Below are positions 25,407-32,804 of a stretch of 32,804 bases of DNA, piece by piece (the stretch's first letter is position 1; the number at the start of each line of letters is the position of its first letter). A program made the translations under genes and the position numbers. Source of the stretch: DASPJQ01 sp035299065 (lineage in GTDB: Bacteria; Bacteroidota; Bacteroidia; Flavobacteriales_D; UBA2798); NCBI GenBank assembly GCA_035299065.1, contig DATGXI010000094.1, forward strand, positions 1-32,804, written 5' to 3'. The notes below the pieces were generated by a model, which was given only the letters and a program-made list of their open reading frames with translations, was not told where the DNA came from and did no database searches.

Positions 25407-26308
25407 TGCAGTTAACCAAACCATATGACGCAAAAAAACCCATGGTATCAATCGTATTACCGTGTTATAATGGCGCTGCATTTGTGACCCATACCGTTAG
25501 TTCAGTACTTGAGCAAACGTATTCATGTATTGAATTAATTGTAGTCAATGACGGATCAACAGATGAATCAGAGAAAAAGATCTTGAATTTCGCCAGCGAT
25601 ACGCGATTAATTTATCATTACCAGGAAAACAAAGGTGTATCAGTTGCCAGAAATAAGGGAATGGAAATGGCAGGTGGTGATTACATTCTTTTCCTGGACG
25701 CGGACGATATTTTAATTAACACGACTATTGAGCAAATGGTTGATTTCTTACTAATACGGGCTGAGTTTGGGTTTGTCACAACAAAAGCTATTGAAATTGA
25801 CAGGAACGGGGATAGAAACCCAGCAAACAACTGGCGTGGTGTTACTGACAATATTTTGGAAGATATACTTAGCTACAATAAAGCCGTAACAACATGCCCA
25901 TCGGCCTATCTTTTTAGACTTGCTGTATTAAAGCATAACAACTTGCGTTTTGATGAACAACTTTCAAGTACAGCCGATCGCTTTTTTCTTCAACAAATTG
26001 CCGGCCATACCAAAGGAGAATTGCTGGGTGGCTCACCAGGGCTTTTATATCGAGTTCATGAAGGCAATATGTCGGGTAAAATAACAAATGCCCTTATTCA
26101 AGACAATTTATTATACCGGCACAAAACACTGGCCATGACCAGTATTCCCTCAGGCTTAAGAAACCATTTCATCTATAAAACTAATTATATATTTGCAGGA
26201 TGCTATTACAAAACCGGGAGACCTTTATTGTTTTTAAAATACCTGTTCCTGGCTTTAATCAAAAATCCAGGAAAATTAATTAAACACCTATTAAGCAAAA
26301 AAAATTAA
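25406..26308 (+). CDS. Glycosyltransferase family 2
   Basis: This 300-residue GT-A enzyme begins MVSIVLPCYNGAAFVTHTVS (from residue 13), then ELIVVNDGSTDESEKKI, NKGVSVARNKGMEMAGGDYI and the metal-binding LFLDADD. This is a classical family 2 architecture, as in repeat-unit glycosyltransferases. The C-terminal part carries hydrophobic stretches near residues 270-290 (PLLFLKYLFLALI) that may associate with the membrane. It is joined to the upstream FkbM gene by a TGATG overlap and separated by 50 bp from the next gene. Donor sugar not deducible. Confidence 0.88.
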   Translation: MQLTKPYDAKKPMVSIVLPCYNGAAFVTHTVSSVLEQTYSCIELIVVNDGSTDESEKKILNFASDTRLIYHYQENKGVSVARNKGMEMAGGDYILFLDADDILINTTIEQMVDFLLIRAEFGFVTTKAIEIDRNGDRNPANNWRGVTDNILEDILSYNKAVTTCPSAYLFRLAVLKHNNLRFDEQLSSTADRFFLQQIAGHTKGELLGGSPGLLYRVHEGNMSGKITNALIQDNLLYRHKTLAMTSIPSGLRNHFIYKTNYIFAGCYYKTGRPLLFLKYLFLALIKNPGKLIKHLLSKKN

Positions 26309-26358
26309 CTTAACAACTATTTGTCACAACTAAAAAAAGTACACCGATACCCCCTACT

Positions 26359-27168
26359 ATGAAGTATATTAAATTCATAAGCATTTTTTTCTTTATTTGT
26401 ACCGGATCTTTGGCACTTATCAATTTGTATTCACAGGTTACTGGCGCAACACATTTTGTTTCTGTAGACAAAACAAATTTGCAGGAACATTATAGTGAAG
26501 ATTACCTTGGACTAACATCATTGAATAAACTTGTTGATTTTTGTGATAACAGTTACTATGAAAAAGCTCCTCAAACGGGCATTTCAGATACAGTTAAATA
26601 CATTAATATTGTTAGCGATGTGGTTAAAAGAAGGTTTTGCCATGGCCTGGCAGAATACAGGATAACAGATAATTGGTTACTATACCTTGAAGGCAAATTA
26701 TGCTGGAGCCACATTGCGGCAATTATTAACCCCAACGACATTTTAAAACAAAATACGGCTTTATGCAGCCAGCAACAACTTGTTTTTTTATCGGTATTGG
26801 AAAAAAAATCAATTCCCTTCAGGTATGTGGGATTGGGAAAGATTGAAGGACCTGGACATTTTGTGTCGGAAGTATTGTATGGAAAAAAATGGCGTATGTC
26901 AGATGTTACCTTTGAGCCCAACTGGGAACTTACCGGCAATGTTAGAATAGCCGTTGACTCACTTCAAAAAAACAAGGAATTATTTTACCGGATTTATGAA
27001 AAAACCCATTCGAGGGATGTTTTGAGCGTACTCATAAACCATGTACATTATGGCGAAAGAAATCACATTCCGGGAAATAAAATGGCCTTCTTCCATACCT
27101 TGAATTTTGTGCTGATTTATCTTTTACCAATTTTCTTTTTTTATTTACAAAGAAAAATCAAAACCTAA
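26359..27168 (+). CDS. Membrane-anchored transglutaminase-like protein in the polysaccharide locus
   Basis: The 269-residue protein has an N-terminal hydrophobic segment (about 4-24) and a C-terminal one (about 245-262), so the middle is probably periplasmic. That middle has the layout of the transglutaminase-like/papain fold: NTALCSQQQLVFLSVLEKKS with C136, GLGKIEGPGHFVSEVLYGKK with H167, and WRMSDVTFEPNW with D182. The order Cys-His-Asp, the spacing, and GH..SEV...KKWR..D are what the family shows from memory. I do not recognise a closer named subfamily. It lies between a GT2 gene and asnB (asnB start overlaps its stop by one base), so it is co-transcribed with them. It may cleave or cross-link a protein or amide partner of the polysaccharide; this is inference only. 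Confidence 0.6.
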   Translation: MKYIKFISIFFFICTGSLALINLYSQVTGATHFVSVDKTNLQEHYSEDYLGLTSLNKLVDFCDNSYYEKAPQTGISDTVKYINIVSDVVKRRFCHGLAEYRITDNWLLYLEGKLCWSHIAAIINPNDILKQNTALCSQQQLVFLSVLEKKSIPFRYVGLGKIEGPGHFVSEVLYGKKWRMSDVTFEPNWELTGNVRIAVDSLQKNKELFYRIYEKTHSRDVLSVLINHVHYGERNHIPGNKMAFFHTLNFVLIYLLPIFFFYLQRKIKT

Positions 27169-29039
27169 TGTGCGGTATTTTTGGTGTTCTTTCGACAACA
27201 AGTCTTGATGCCGTTGAGTTACAACGCGCAACTAAGGCACTTGGATTATTGCAACATCGCGGCCCTGATCATTGCGGAAATTACCACCACAATACTATTT
27301 TTCTGGGCCATCAGCGCTTGAGTATAATTGACTGCAGCCCAATGGCTAACCAACCTTTTGTATCGGCCTGCAACAATTACGTGATTGTGTTTAATGGTGA
27401 AATTTATAATTATAATGCCCTTATTCAAAAATTTGGCTTAAAAACCCGCACCAAATCTGATACAGAAGTAATTCTTGAGCTGTATATTCAACATGGGAAA
27501 AAAGTACTGGAAGAAATACAGGGCATGTTTGCATTCTGTATTTACGACAAAAGAAACAATGGCTTGTTTATTGCCCGCGATCGCCTTGGCATAAAACCGC
27601 TGTACTTTGCGCACATGGGTAATTACTTTTCATTTGCTTCGGAAATAAATCCACTTGTTTGTTTTTTTCCAGGAATTGAGAATGAAAAAAACAAAACCGC
27701 CATTACAAATTTTCTTCACCTGGGCTTTATTCCGGCTCCACATACACTTTTTAAACACATTCACAAATTGCAACCCGGAACATGGGCCAGCGTGCAAAAC
27801 AACCATGTAGAAACAGGCATTTGGTTTTCGGTTAAAGAAACCACTCCTTCAACCAAACACAAGGCAGAGTTAGGAGAACTTAAGAGTATACTTGAAACCG
27901 CTGTTGAAAAGCAATTAATTGCCGATGTGCCAGTGGGGTGTTTCCTGAGTGGTGGCATTGATTCGTCACTTGTAACAGCTATTGCACGAAAACGTGCCGG
28001 AAAAAGATTAAAAACATTTACCATTGGATTTGAAGAAGCCGCTAAAGACGAATCAATTTACGCACAAAAAATTGCAAAACACCTTGACACCGAACACCAT
28101 TCATTTGTGCTGAATGAAAAACTTGCATTAGAAATATGCGGTCAGGCAATTGATGCTTACGGTGAACCATTTGCAGATTCGTCATCCATACCAACCTGGT
28201 TATTATCGCAGGTAACATCAAAGCATGTTAAAGTAGCACTTTCTGGCGATGGAGGTGATGAACTTTTTTTAGGGTATGGAGCATACCATTGGGCGAAACG
28301 TCTTGACAACCCTTTCATAAAACCTTCGCGAAAGTTAATAAGCATTTTACTTAAACAAGGTAATGCAAAACAAAAGAGAGCCGCGGAATTATTTAATTAC
28401 AAAGAAAAGCAACATGTGCGTTCACATATATTTTCACAGGAACAATATCTTTTTTCGGAGTATGAAGTTAGAGACATGTGTGTTCATGCTGAGCATAATG
28501 CGATATACGAAATAAATAACAGGGTCGGAAAAAAAGGCCTAAATGCCATAGAACAACAACAACAATTTGATTTATTATATTATTTACCTGATGATTTACT
28601 CACTAAGATTGATCGAGCCAGTATGCAACACGGCTTAGAAGTCAGGGTTCCTTTACTTGATGAAGAGGTGTTTGATTACATAATTCATATAAAGACATCT
28701 TCAAAACTAAAAGGAGGAGAATTGAAGTACCTTCTAAAAAAGGCATTAGGCGACTATATTCCTGAAAATCTTTTCAACCGCCCTAAACAAGGATTCTCAA
28801 TACCTTTAAAAAAATGGCTACAACAAGACTTGAATTATTTAATTAATAAGTTTCTTTCCAAACAAATTATTGAACAATGCGGAATTATTAAGCCAGGGGA
28901 AACAGAAAAGCTACTTATACGTTTTAATAAATATCCGGATATATACTACAATAAAGTATGGTGTTTAATTGTCTTGCACTATTGGCTGGTTAAATACGCA
29001 TCTTCACATTATACTTCTTCTCGTATAAGCTTCGTATAA
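27168..29039 (+). CDS. asnB: Glutamine-hydrolysing asparagine synthase B
   Basis: The 623-residue protein is a complete class II amidotransferase. MCGIFGVL gives C2 as the N-terminal nucleophile of the glutaminase domain after methionine removal. R50 in HQRLSI, NGEIYN (76-81) and D98 in SDTE bind glutamine. The synthetase domain has the ATP/PPi loop SGGIDSS (261-267) and SGDGGDELFLGY. It can make asparagine, but AsnB relatives inside polysaccharide loci often amidate uronic acids or other carboxylates of the repeat unit, which I consider at least as likely here. The start ATG overlaps the preceding TAA. Its last 50 bp overlap the 3' end of the convergent membrane protein gene. Confidence 0.92.
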   Translation: MCGIFGVLSTTSLDAVELQRATKALGLLQHRGPDHCGNYHHNTIFLGHQRLSIIDCSPMANQPFVSACNNYVIVFNGEIYNYNALIQKFGLKTRTKSDTEVILELYIQHGKKVLEEIQGMFAFCIYDKRNNGLFIARDRLGIKPLYFAHMGNYFSFASEINPLVCFFPGIENEKNKTAITNFLHLGFIPAPHTLFKHIHKLQPGTWASVQNNHVETGIWFSVKETTPSTKHKAELGELKSILETAVEKQLIADVPVGCFLSGGIDSSLVTAIARKRAGKRLKTFTIGFEEAAKDESIYAQKIAKHLDTEHHSFVLNEKLALEICGQAIDAYGEPFADSSSIPTWLLSQVTSKHVKVALSGDGGDELFLGYGAYHWAKRLDNPFIKPSRKLISILLKQGNAKQKRAAELFNYKEKQHVRSHIFSQEQYLFSEYEVRDMCVHAEHNAIYEINNRVGKKGLNAIEQQQQFDLLYYLPDDLLTKIDRASMQHGLEVRVPLLDEEVFDYIIHIKTSSKLKGGELKYLLKKALGDYIPENLFNRPKQGFSIPLKKWLQQDLNYLINKFLSKQIIEQCGIIKPGETEKLLIRFNKYPDIYYNKVWCLIVLHYWLVKYASSHYTSSRISFV

Positions 29040-30330
29040 TAAATAAGGAACTCACAAAGAAAGGCAAGGCCGGTATCCGCAAACGGACCAATGATCCGAA
29101 ATTGGAAATAGAAACTCCAACGGAAAATGAGAAAAATAACGAAAACAAAACCGCAAACATTAGCAGCGGATGCTCTCCTATAAATCTAAAGAATCCAAAA
29201 AATTTCAATCGTATTAGAAGTACAATTGTTAACATTAGTAAATACGCATTTTCCAAAGCCGAAAACAACATTACTGCATTTTGTGCATCAATTATAGTTG
29301 GCCTGAACAAGGCAGCAAAAACAGCCTTGTGCGCAACGGATAACAAACCGGAAATATTTGCATCATAATCACCTAAACTAAAGGATTTTCCACCATAATA
29401 GCTCATTTGCATGTCACGATTAACAATAACCGCGCGCTCGGTAACCGAATCTACCTTATACAAACCTAACATTTCGTCAATCTGATTCAAAGCATAATAA
29501 GCAAGACCGGCACCAATTACCAATAGCAGTGGCGAAAAAACCCTGCGCACCAAACGGTTTTTAAAACGTTGAGCTGTTTGGTTTGACAACCACAAAATTG
29601 AACCTGGCAAAAGAGCAAATAAAATATACGGTTTAATACTTAATATAAGATATGAAGCAATTACAAGCTCCGCAATGTAAATGGTTCTTCTGCGTTTACG
29701 GATAAAATAGGAATGCAGCGCAAATAAGTACCAACCAACGGCAGAAATGGCAATGCTGTCCTTCATGATTCCAGAGCCCCAGAAAAAAACAGATGGAACC
29801 ATGAAAATAGCAATAAATAATTGCTTTTTCAAATTGGGGAATTCATATATAAAAACACGGTACAATTTCCATAAACCCGTAAAACTAATTACAGCGGCAA
29901 GAATGGTTGATGTTACAAAACTAAATCCCGACACCAGCACAATGGGAGTATAAAATTTACAGGTGAAAATGGCAGCATGGTCGGCCAGGCTATATATTGG
30001 AGTACCTGTTTCGTGATCAAAAAAAGATGCCGACTTTAAATCAAAATTACCTGAATAGAACGTAACGAATTCTGAAAAATTCTTAAACATTAATTTATTT
30101 ATGGTCACAGCCGACTCAAAATAATTTATGGTGTCGCCACCTCCGTAGTAAAACAGGTATACAAGTAAAAAAGCGGTTGCTCCAAAAATTTTTATGCCCA
30201 GGGCACGAGCATAATAATTATATTCTTCATGGGTTTTAGCGTACTTACTCTTGATCCTGCTGCAATGCAAGAATATAATTAACAACAGGAACGGAGGCAA
30301 AACAAAATCAAGTATAAATAAATGCTCCAT
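28990..30330 (-). CDS. Multi-spanning membrane protein, Wzy/EpsG-like polymerase candidate
   Basis: The 446-residue protein has about ten hydrophobic helices and two larger hydrophilic loops, one at about 60-125 with YYGGGDTINYFESAVTIN and another at about 285-335. Other notable patches are WGSGIMKDSIAISAVGWYLF and NFGSLVRLRIPALPFF near the end. This layout, in a locus with a Wzx-like flippase and many glycosyltransferases but no other polymerase, suggests an O-antigen/exopolysaccharide polymerase of the Wzy or EpsG type, but these proteins share little sequence and I cannot prove it. It is the only minus-strand gene in the locus, divergent from the last GT4 by 186 bp and overlapping asnB tail to tail by 50 bp. 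Confidence 0.7.
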   Translation of the reverse strand: MEHLFILDFVLPPFLLLIIFLHCSRIKSKYAKTHEEYNYYARALGIKIFGATAFLLVYLFYYGGGDTINYFESAVTINKLMFKNFSEFVTFYSGNFDLKSASFFDHETGTPIYSLADHAAIFTCKFYTPIVLVSGFSFVTSTILAAVISFTGLWKLYRVFIYEFPNLKKQLFIAIFMVPSVFFWGSGIMKDSIAISAVGWYLFALHSYFIRKRRRTIYIAELVIASYLILSIKPYILFALLPGSILWLSNQTAQRFKNRLVRRVFSPLLLVIGAGLAYYALNQIDEMLGLYKVDSVTERAVIVNRDMQMSYYGGKSFSLGDYDANISGLLSVAHKAVFAALFRPTIIDAQNAVMLFSALENAYLLMLTIVLLIRLKFFGFFRFIGEHPLLMFAVLFSLFFSFSVGVSISNFGSLVRLRIPALPFFVSSLFIIRSLYEKKYNVKMRI

Positions 30331-30516
30331 TTGGCACAGCCGTTAGAATATGCCTAAAGTAATACTTATTTAAGCAATATGAAGCAAAAAGCCAGCATGT
30401 CAATAAATTGATTTTTAGCTCTTTATGAAAAAAACTCATTTGTTTCGATTTTACCGTGTGAACGCAATGGTGCAGAAGAAAGAGCGCAGCCACAAATATT
30501 CGTTTATTTTAGCAGA

Positions 30517-31743
30517 ATGGCAGTTTTATACATTTCACTTGACGGCATGACCGACCCACTGGGCCAGTCGCAGGTGTTGCCTTACCTGGAAAATTTAACA
30601 GCTTATGGACACGAAATTCATTTAGTGAGTTGTGAAAAAAAAAATGCGTTCAACGAACAAAAAAGCACCATAAGAAACAGAATTAAAAATTATTCTATTC
30701 AATGGCATCCGATACAGTATGAAACAAGCCATGGTTTGTTATCAAGAACAAAAAACGTTAGAAACCTTTTTAAGCAAGCAGCTAAGTTGTGTAAAGAGCA
30801 TAATATTGTTTTAATTCACGCTCGGTCCTACCCTGCTTCGTTAGTTGCCTTAAAATTGAAAACCAAATTTAAAATCCCCTTTATTTTTGATATGCGTGGC
30901 TTTTGGGCCGATGAACGCGTTGATGGAAAAATCTGGGACCTTAAGAAGCCAATTCACAAATTTTTGTACCGTTATTTCAAGAAAAAAGAAAAAATTCTCC
31001 TCGAAAAAAGTGCCCATGTTATTTCGTTAACACAGGCGGCAAAAAATTATATGGTTACACATTTTAGTAAACATGTATATGAGCAAAAAATAACAGTTAT
31101 TCCGTGCTGTGCCGATCTTGACCATTTTAACCTGGAAAAACAAACCGAAAGAGAACAATTTCGTGCCGGTTTAAACATTGCAGGCAATTCAACCGTGCTT
31201 ATTTATTCGGGTTCAGTTGGAACCTGGTACCTGCTTGAAGAAATGGTTGCGTTTTTCAAGAAATACCTTGAGAAAAATCCAGGTGCTGTATTTCTTGTGC
31301 TTACGCAAAAAGATCATGGACTTGTACACGAAACATTTAAAAGAAATAAGGTTGAGGATTCACACTACAGGGTTGCTGCCGCTTCACGCCACGAAGTTCC
31401 TGCATACATACATGCAGCCGATGCCGGTTTGTATTTTATTAAACCTGCCTTCTCAAAAATGGCCTCATCGCCCGTTAAGCTTGCCGAATTTATGGCTTGT
31501 GGATTACCGGTTATTGCCAATGCCGGTATTGGTGATGTTGACAACCACGCTGCAGAAAATAACCAGGTTATTTTAGTAGATGAACTAAATGAAACAGGCT
31601 TCACAAAGGCCATTGAACTATTTTCGAATCTGAAAAAAGACAAACGTGCAGCACGCAATTTTGCTGAGACAAACTATTCGCTTAAATTAGGCGTTGAGCG
31701 GTATAAAACCGTTTACGAAACTATTCTTAGACTAAAAAATTAA
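30517..31743 (+). CDS. Glycosyltransferase family 4 (WbuB-like)
   Basis: The 408-residue protein starts MAVLYISLDGMTDPLGQSQV, has FDMRGFWADERV (about 128-139) in the N-terminal domain, and a GT-B donor domain with VLIYSGSVGTWYLLEEMVAF and SSPVKLAEFMACGLPVIANA. The DMRGFWADER segment and SPVKLAEFMACG ending are typical of GT4 enzymes related to WbuB-type N-acetylfucosamine transferases, but I do not assign the sugar. It is separated from the main operon by the inverted membrane protein gene and has its own upstream region. Its stop overlaps the stop of a small minus-strand gene by 2-3 bases. Confidence 0.85.
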   Translation: MAVLYISLDGMTDPLGQSQVLPYLENLTAYGHEIHLVSCEKKNAFNEQKSTIRNRIKNYSIQWHPIQYETSHGLLSRTKNVRNLFKQAAKLCKEHNIVLIHARSYPASLVALKLKTKFKIPFIFDMRGFWADERVDGKIWDLKKPIHKFLYRYFKKKEKILLEKSAHVISLTQAAKNYMVTHFSKHVYEQKITVIPCCADLDHFNLEKQTEREQFRAGLNIAGNSTVLIYSGSVGTWYLLEEMVAFFKKYLEKNPGAVFLVLTQKDHGLVHETFKRNKVEDSHYRVAAASRHEVPAYIHAADAGLYFIKPAFSKMASSPVKLAEFMACGLPVIANAGIGDVDNHAAENNQVILVDELNETGFTKAIELFSNLKKDKRAARNFAETNYSLKLGVERYKTVYETILRLKN

Positions 31744-31907
31744 CGGGTTGAGTAACGTATGATCAATACAATTACACAAATCAAAAACATGTAAATACTT
31801 ATGCGGTTAATGGAATGCATGGCGTATAAGTTTACATTTTTTTTAGCCTCCCCTTTTTTGAACATGGTAAAGGGATTCAGGTAATAAAGTATTCTTTTAA
31901 AAAACAT
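31740..31907 (-). CDS. Small membrane protein, 55 aa (DUF6728-like)
   Basis: The minus strand from ATG at 31907 gives MFFKRILYYLNPFTMFKKGE, then a polar middle, LYAMHSINRISIYMFLICVI and a basic end IRYSTR, stopping at TAA (31742-31740). A single transmembrane helix (about 37-50) is preceded by the HSINRIS segment. From memory, small Bacteroidota proteins with M-HGINRIS/KIS followed by a helix are catalogued as DUF6728; the family name is tentative, but the coding character is good. It converges with the upstream GT4 gene, their stops overlapping, and is divergent from uvrB by 80 bp. Function unknown. Confidence 0.7.
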   Translation of the reverse strand: MFFKRILYYLNPFTMFKKGEAKKNVNLYAMHSINRISIYMFLICVIVLIIRYSTR

Positions 31908-31972
31908 AGTCAAAAATAGGGAATTTTAACCATTTCAGTCCCTTAAAATGGATAAAAATTCTACCGTTTTCG

Positions 31973-31980
31973 TACCTTTG
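31973..31980 (+). promoter_or_regulatory. Bacteroidota -7 promoter element of uvrB
   Basis: TACCTTTG is an exact match to the TAnnTTTG -7 consensus and ends 7 bp before the uvrB ATG, so transcription would start within a few bases of it. No TTTG -33 box is present at the expected distance. Confidence 0.4.
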
Positions 31981-31987
31981 CAACCTT

Positions 31988-32804
31988 ATGAAATTTAGAC
32001 TTGAATCGGAGTTTTCACCCACCGGAGACCAACCCCAGGCCATTGAACAATTGGCTAAAGGCGTTTTGTCGGGCCAAAAAGCACAAACCTTGCTTGGAGT
32101 GACCGGCTCAGGTAAAACATTTACTGTTGCCAACGTCATTCAAAAAGTTGAACGCCCTACCCTGGTGCTTTCGCACAATAAAACACTGGCCGCTCAGCTA
32201 TACAGCGAGTTCAAGCAGTTTTTCCCGGATAATGCCGTTGAATACTTTGTTTCCTACTATGATTATTACCAACCCGAGGCTTATTTGCCTGTAACCGATA
32301 CCTACATTGAAAAAGACCTGGCCATTAACGATGAGATTGAAAAACTGCGCTTGAGTACAACCTCGGCCCTACTAAGTGGCAGAAGAGATGTTATTGTGGT
32401 TTCATCGGTTTCATGCATATATGGTATGGGTAACCCTGACGATTTTAGCGCAGGCGTAACAACCATTGAAGTTGGCCAACGCATTTCAAGAAATAAATTC
32501 TTAATGCGCCTGGTTGAAAGCCTTTACTCACGCACTGAAAAAGATTTTGGAAGAGGAAATTTCAGGGTGAAAGGCGATACGGTTGACATTTTTCTTGCAT
32601 ATACCGATTATGTTTTGCGCGTTGTGTTTTTTGGTGATGAAATTGAAAAAATGGAAACACTGGACCCGGTTCACAACACCAAAATTGAATCGTTCAAAGC
32701 ATTCAATATTTTTCCGGCCAATATTTTTGTGACCAGTAAAGTAGGCGATGGCGGCATTTATTCTGCCCTGATGGTGAAAATTCTTCAGGGAGAGCCTTAT
32801 GTTT
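31988..32804 (+). CDS. uvrB: Excinuclease ABC subunit UvrB, N-terminal part (3' end outside the window)
   Basis: From ATG at 31988, 272 residues run off the right edge. UvrB is the damage-verifying helicase-like subunit of nucleotide excision repair that is loaded by UvrA and recruits UvrC. The start FSPTGDQPQAIEQL, Walker A GVTGSGKT (37-44), LVLSHNKTLAAQLYSEFKQF (about 59-78) and the beta-hairpin VSYYDYYQPEAYLPVTDTYI (88-107), which wedges into damaged DNA, are all present, as is SSVSCIYGMGNP. Remaining helicase motifs lie beyond 32804. The product is cytoplasmic. An exact -7 promoter element 7 bp upstream suggests a very short 5' leader. Confidence 0.97.
   Translation, partial: MKFRLESEFSPTGDQPQAIEQLAKGVLSGQKAQTLLGVTGSGKTFTVANVIQKVERPTLVLSHNKTLAAQLYSEFKQFFPDNAVEYFVSYYDYYQPEAYLPVTDTYIEKDLAINDEIEKLRLSTTSALLSGRRDVIVVSSVSCIYGMGNPDDFSAGVTTIEVGQRISRNKFLMRLVESLYSRTEKDFGRGNFRVKGDTVDIFLAYTDYVLRVVFFGDEIEKMETLDPVHNTKIESFKAFNIFPANIFVTSKVGDGGIYSALMVKILQGEPYV

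Noticed and set aside
1..32804. tRNA, rRNA, insertion sequences, phage genes, toxin-antitoxin pairs
   Set aside because: No cloverleaf-like segment, transposase motif, integrase or toxin-antitoxin gene pair was seen on reading both strands.

Overview
The window comes from a member of the Bacteroidota. The signs are AT-rich DNA, a very large secreted protein ending in the type IX secretion (T9SS) type B / gliding-motility C-terminal domain, proteins of families typical of the phylum (DUF4294, DUF4349, a DUF6728-like small protein), a Bacteroidota-style TAnnTTTG promoter element before uvrB, and mostly weak or absent Shine-Dalgarno sequences. I cannot place it below phylum. No tRNA, rRNA, CRISPR array, transposase or phage gene was seen.

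Layout. 1-4502 (minus strand): the N-terminal part of a dipeptidyl peptidase IV-type S9 protease that runs off the left edge, a DUF4294 protein, a biotin carboxylase (accC) and an unknown secreted protein. 4735-6836 (plus): the groES-groEL chaperonin operon with a clear intrinsic terminator. 6961-8060: a metallophosphoesterase resembling animal MPPED1/MPPED2, flanked on both sides by inverted copies of a structured, non-coding dispersed element. 8082-12713 (minus): a 1543-residue T9SS adhesin-like protein with a glycine-rich head, six near-identical Ig-like repeats, SprB/PKD-like modules and a type B sorting domain. 13122-16497 (plus): an aldehyde dehydrogenase of the ALDH8A1/aminomuconate-semialdehyde type, a small membrane-anchored protein, a third, divergent copy of the dispersed element, and a DUF4349 lipoprotein. 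16527-17108 (minus): rdgB.

17272-31743 is a surface-polysaccharide locus. It encodes a Wzx-like flippase, a SAM methyltransferase, two GT2 and three GT4 glycosyltransferases, two FkbM-type methyltransferases, a membrane-anchored protein with a transglutaminase-like Cys-His-Asp pattern, and a class B asparagine synthetase, all on the plus strand and mostly with overlapping or nearly abutting ends. A convergent gene for a multi-spanning Wzy/EpsG-like candidate polymerase follows, then a divergent fourth GT4. The likely output is a lipid-linked repeat unit built in the cytoplasm, O-methylated and perhaps amidated, flipped and then polymerised outside. No initiating phosphoglycosyl transferase and no export genes (Wza/Wzc type) are in the window, so the pathway must be completed elsewhere. 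The right edge holds a 55-residue membrane protein gene (minus) and the start of uvrB (plus).

The least explained signals are (1) the dispersed structured element in three copies, one with two hairpins whose loops are complementary over 25 nt, (2) the transglutaminase-like protein inside the polysaccharide operon, and (3) the tandem repeat array of the giant secreted protein. I did not find a demonstrably new system; the element family is the best candidate for something undescribed.
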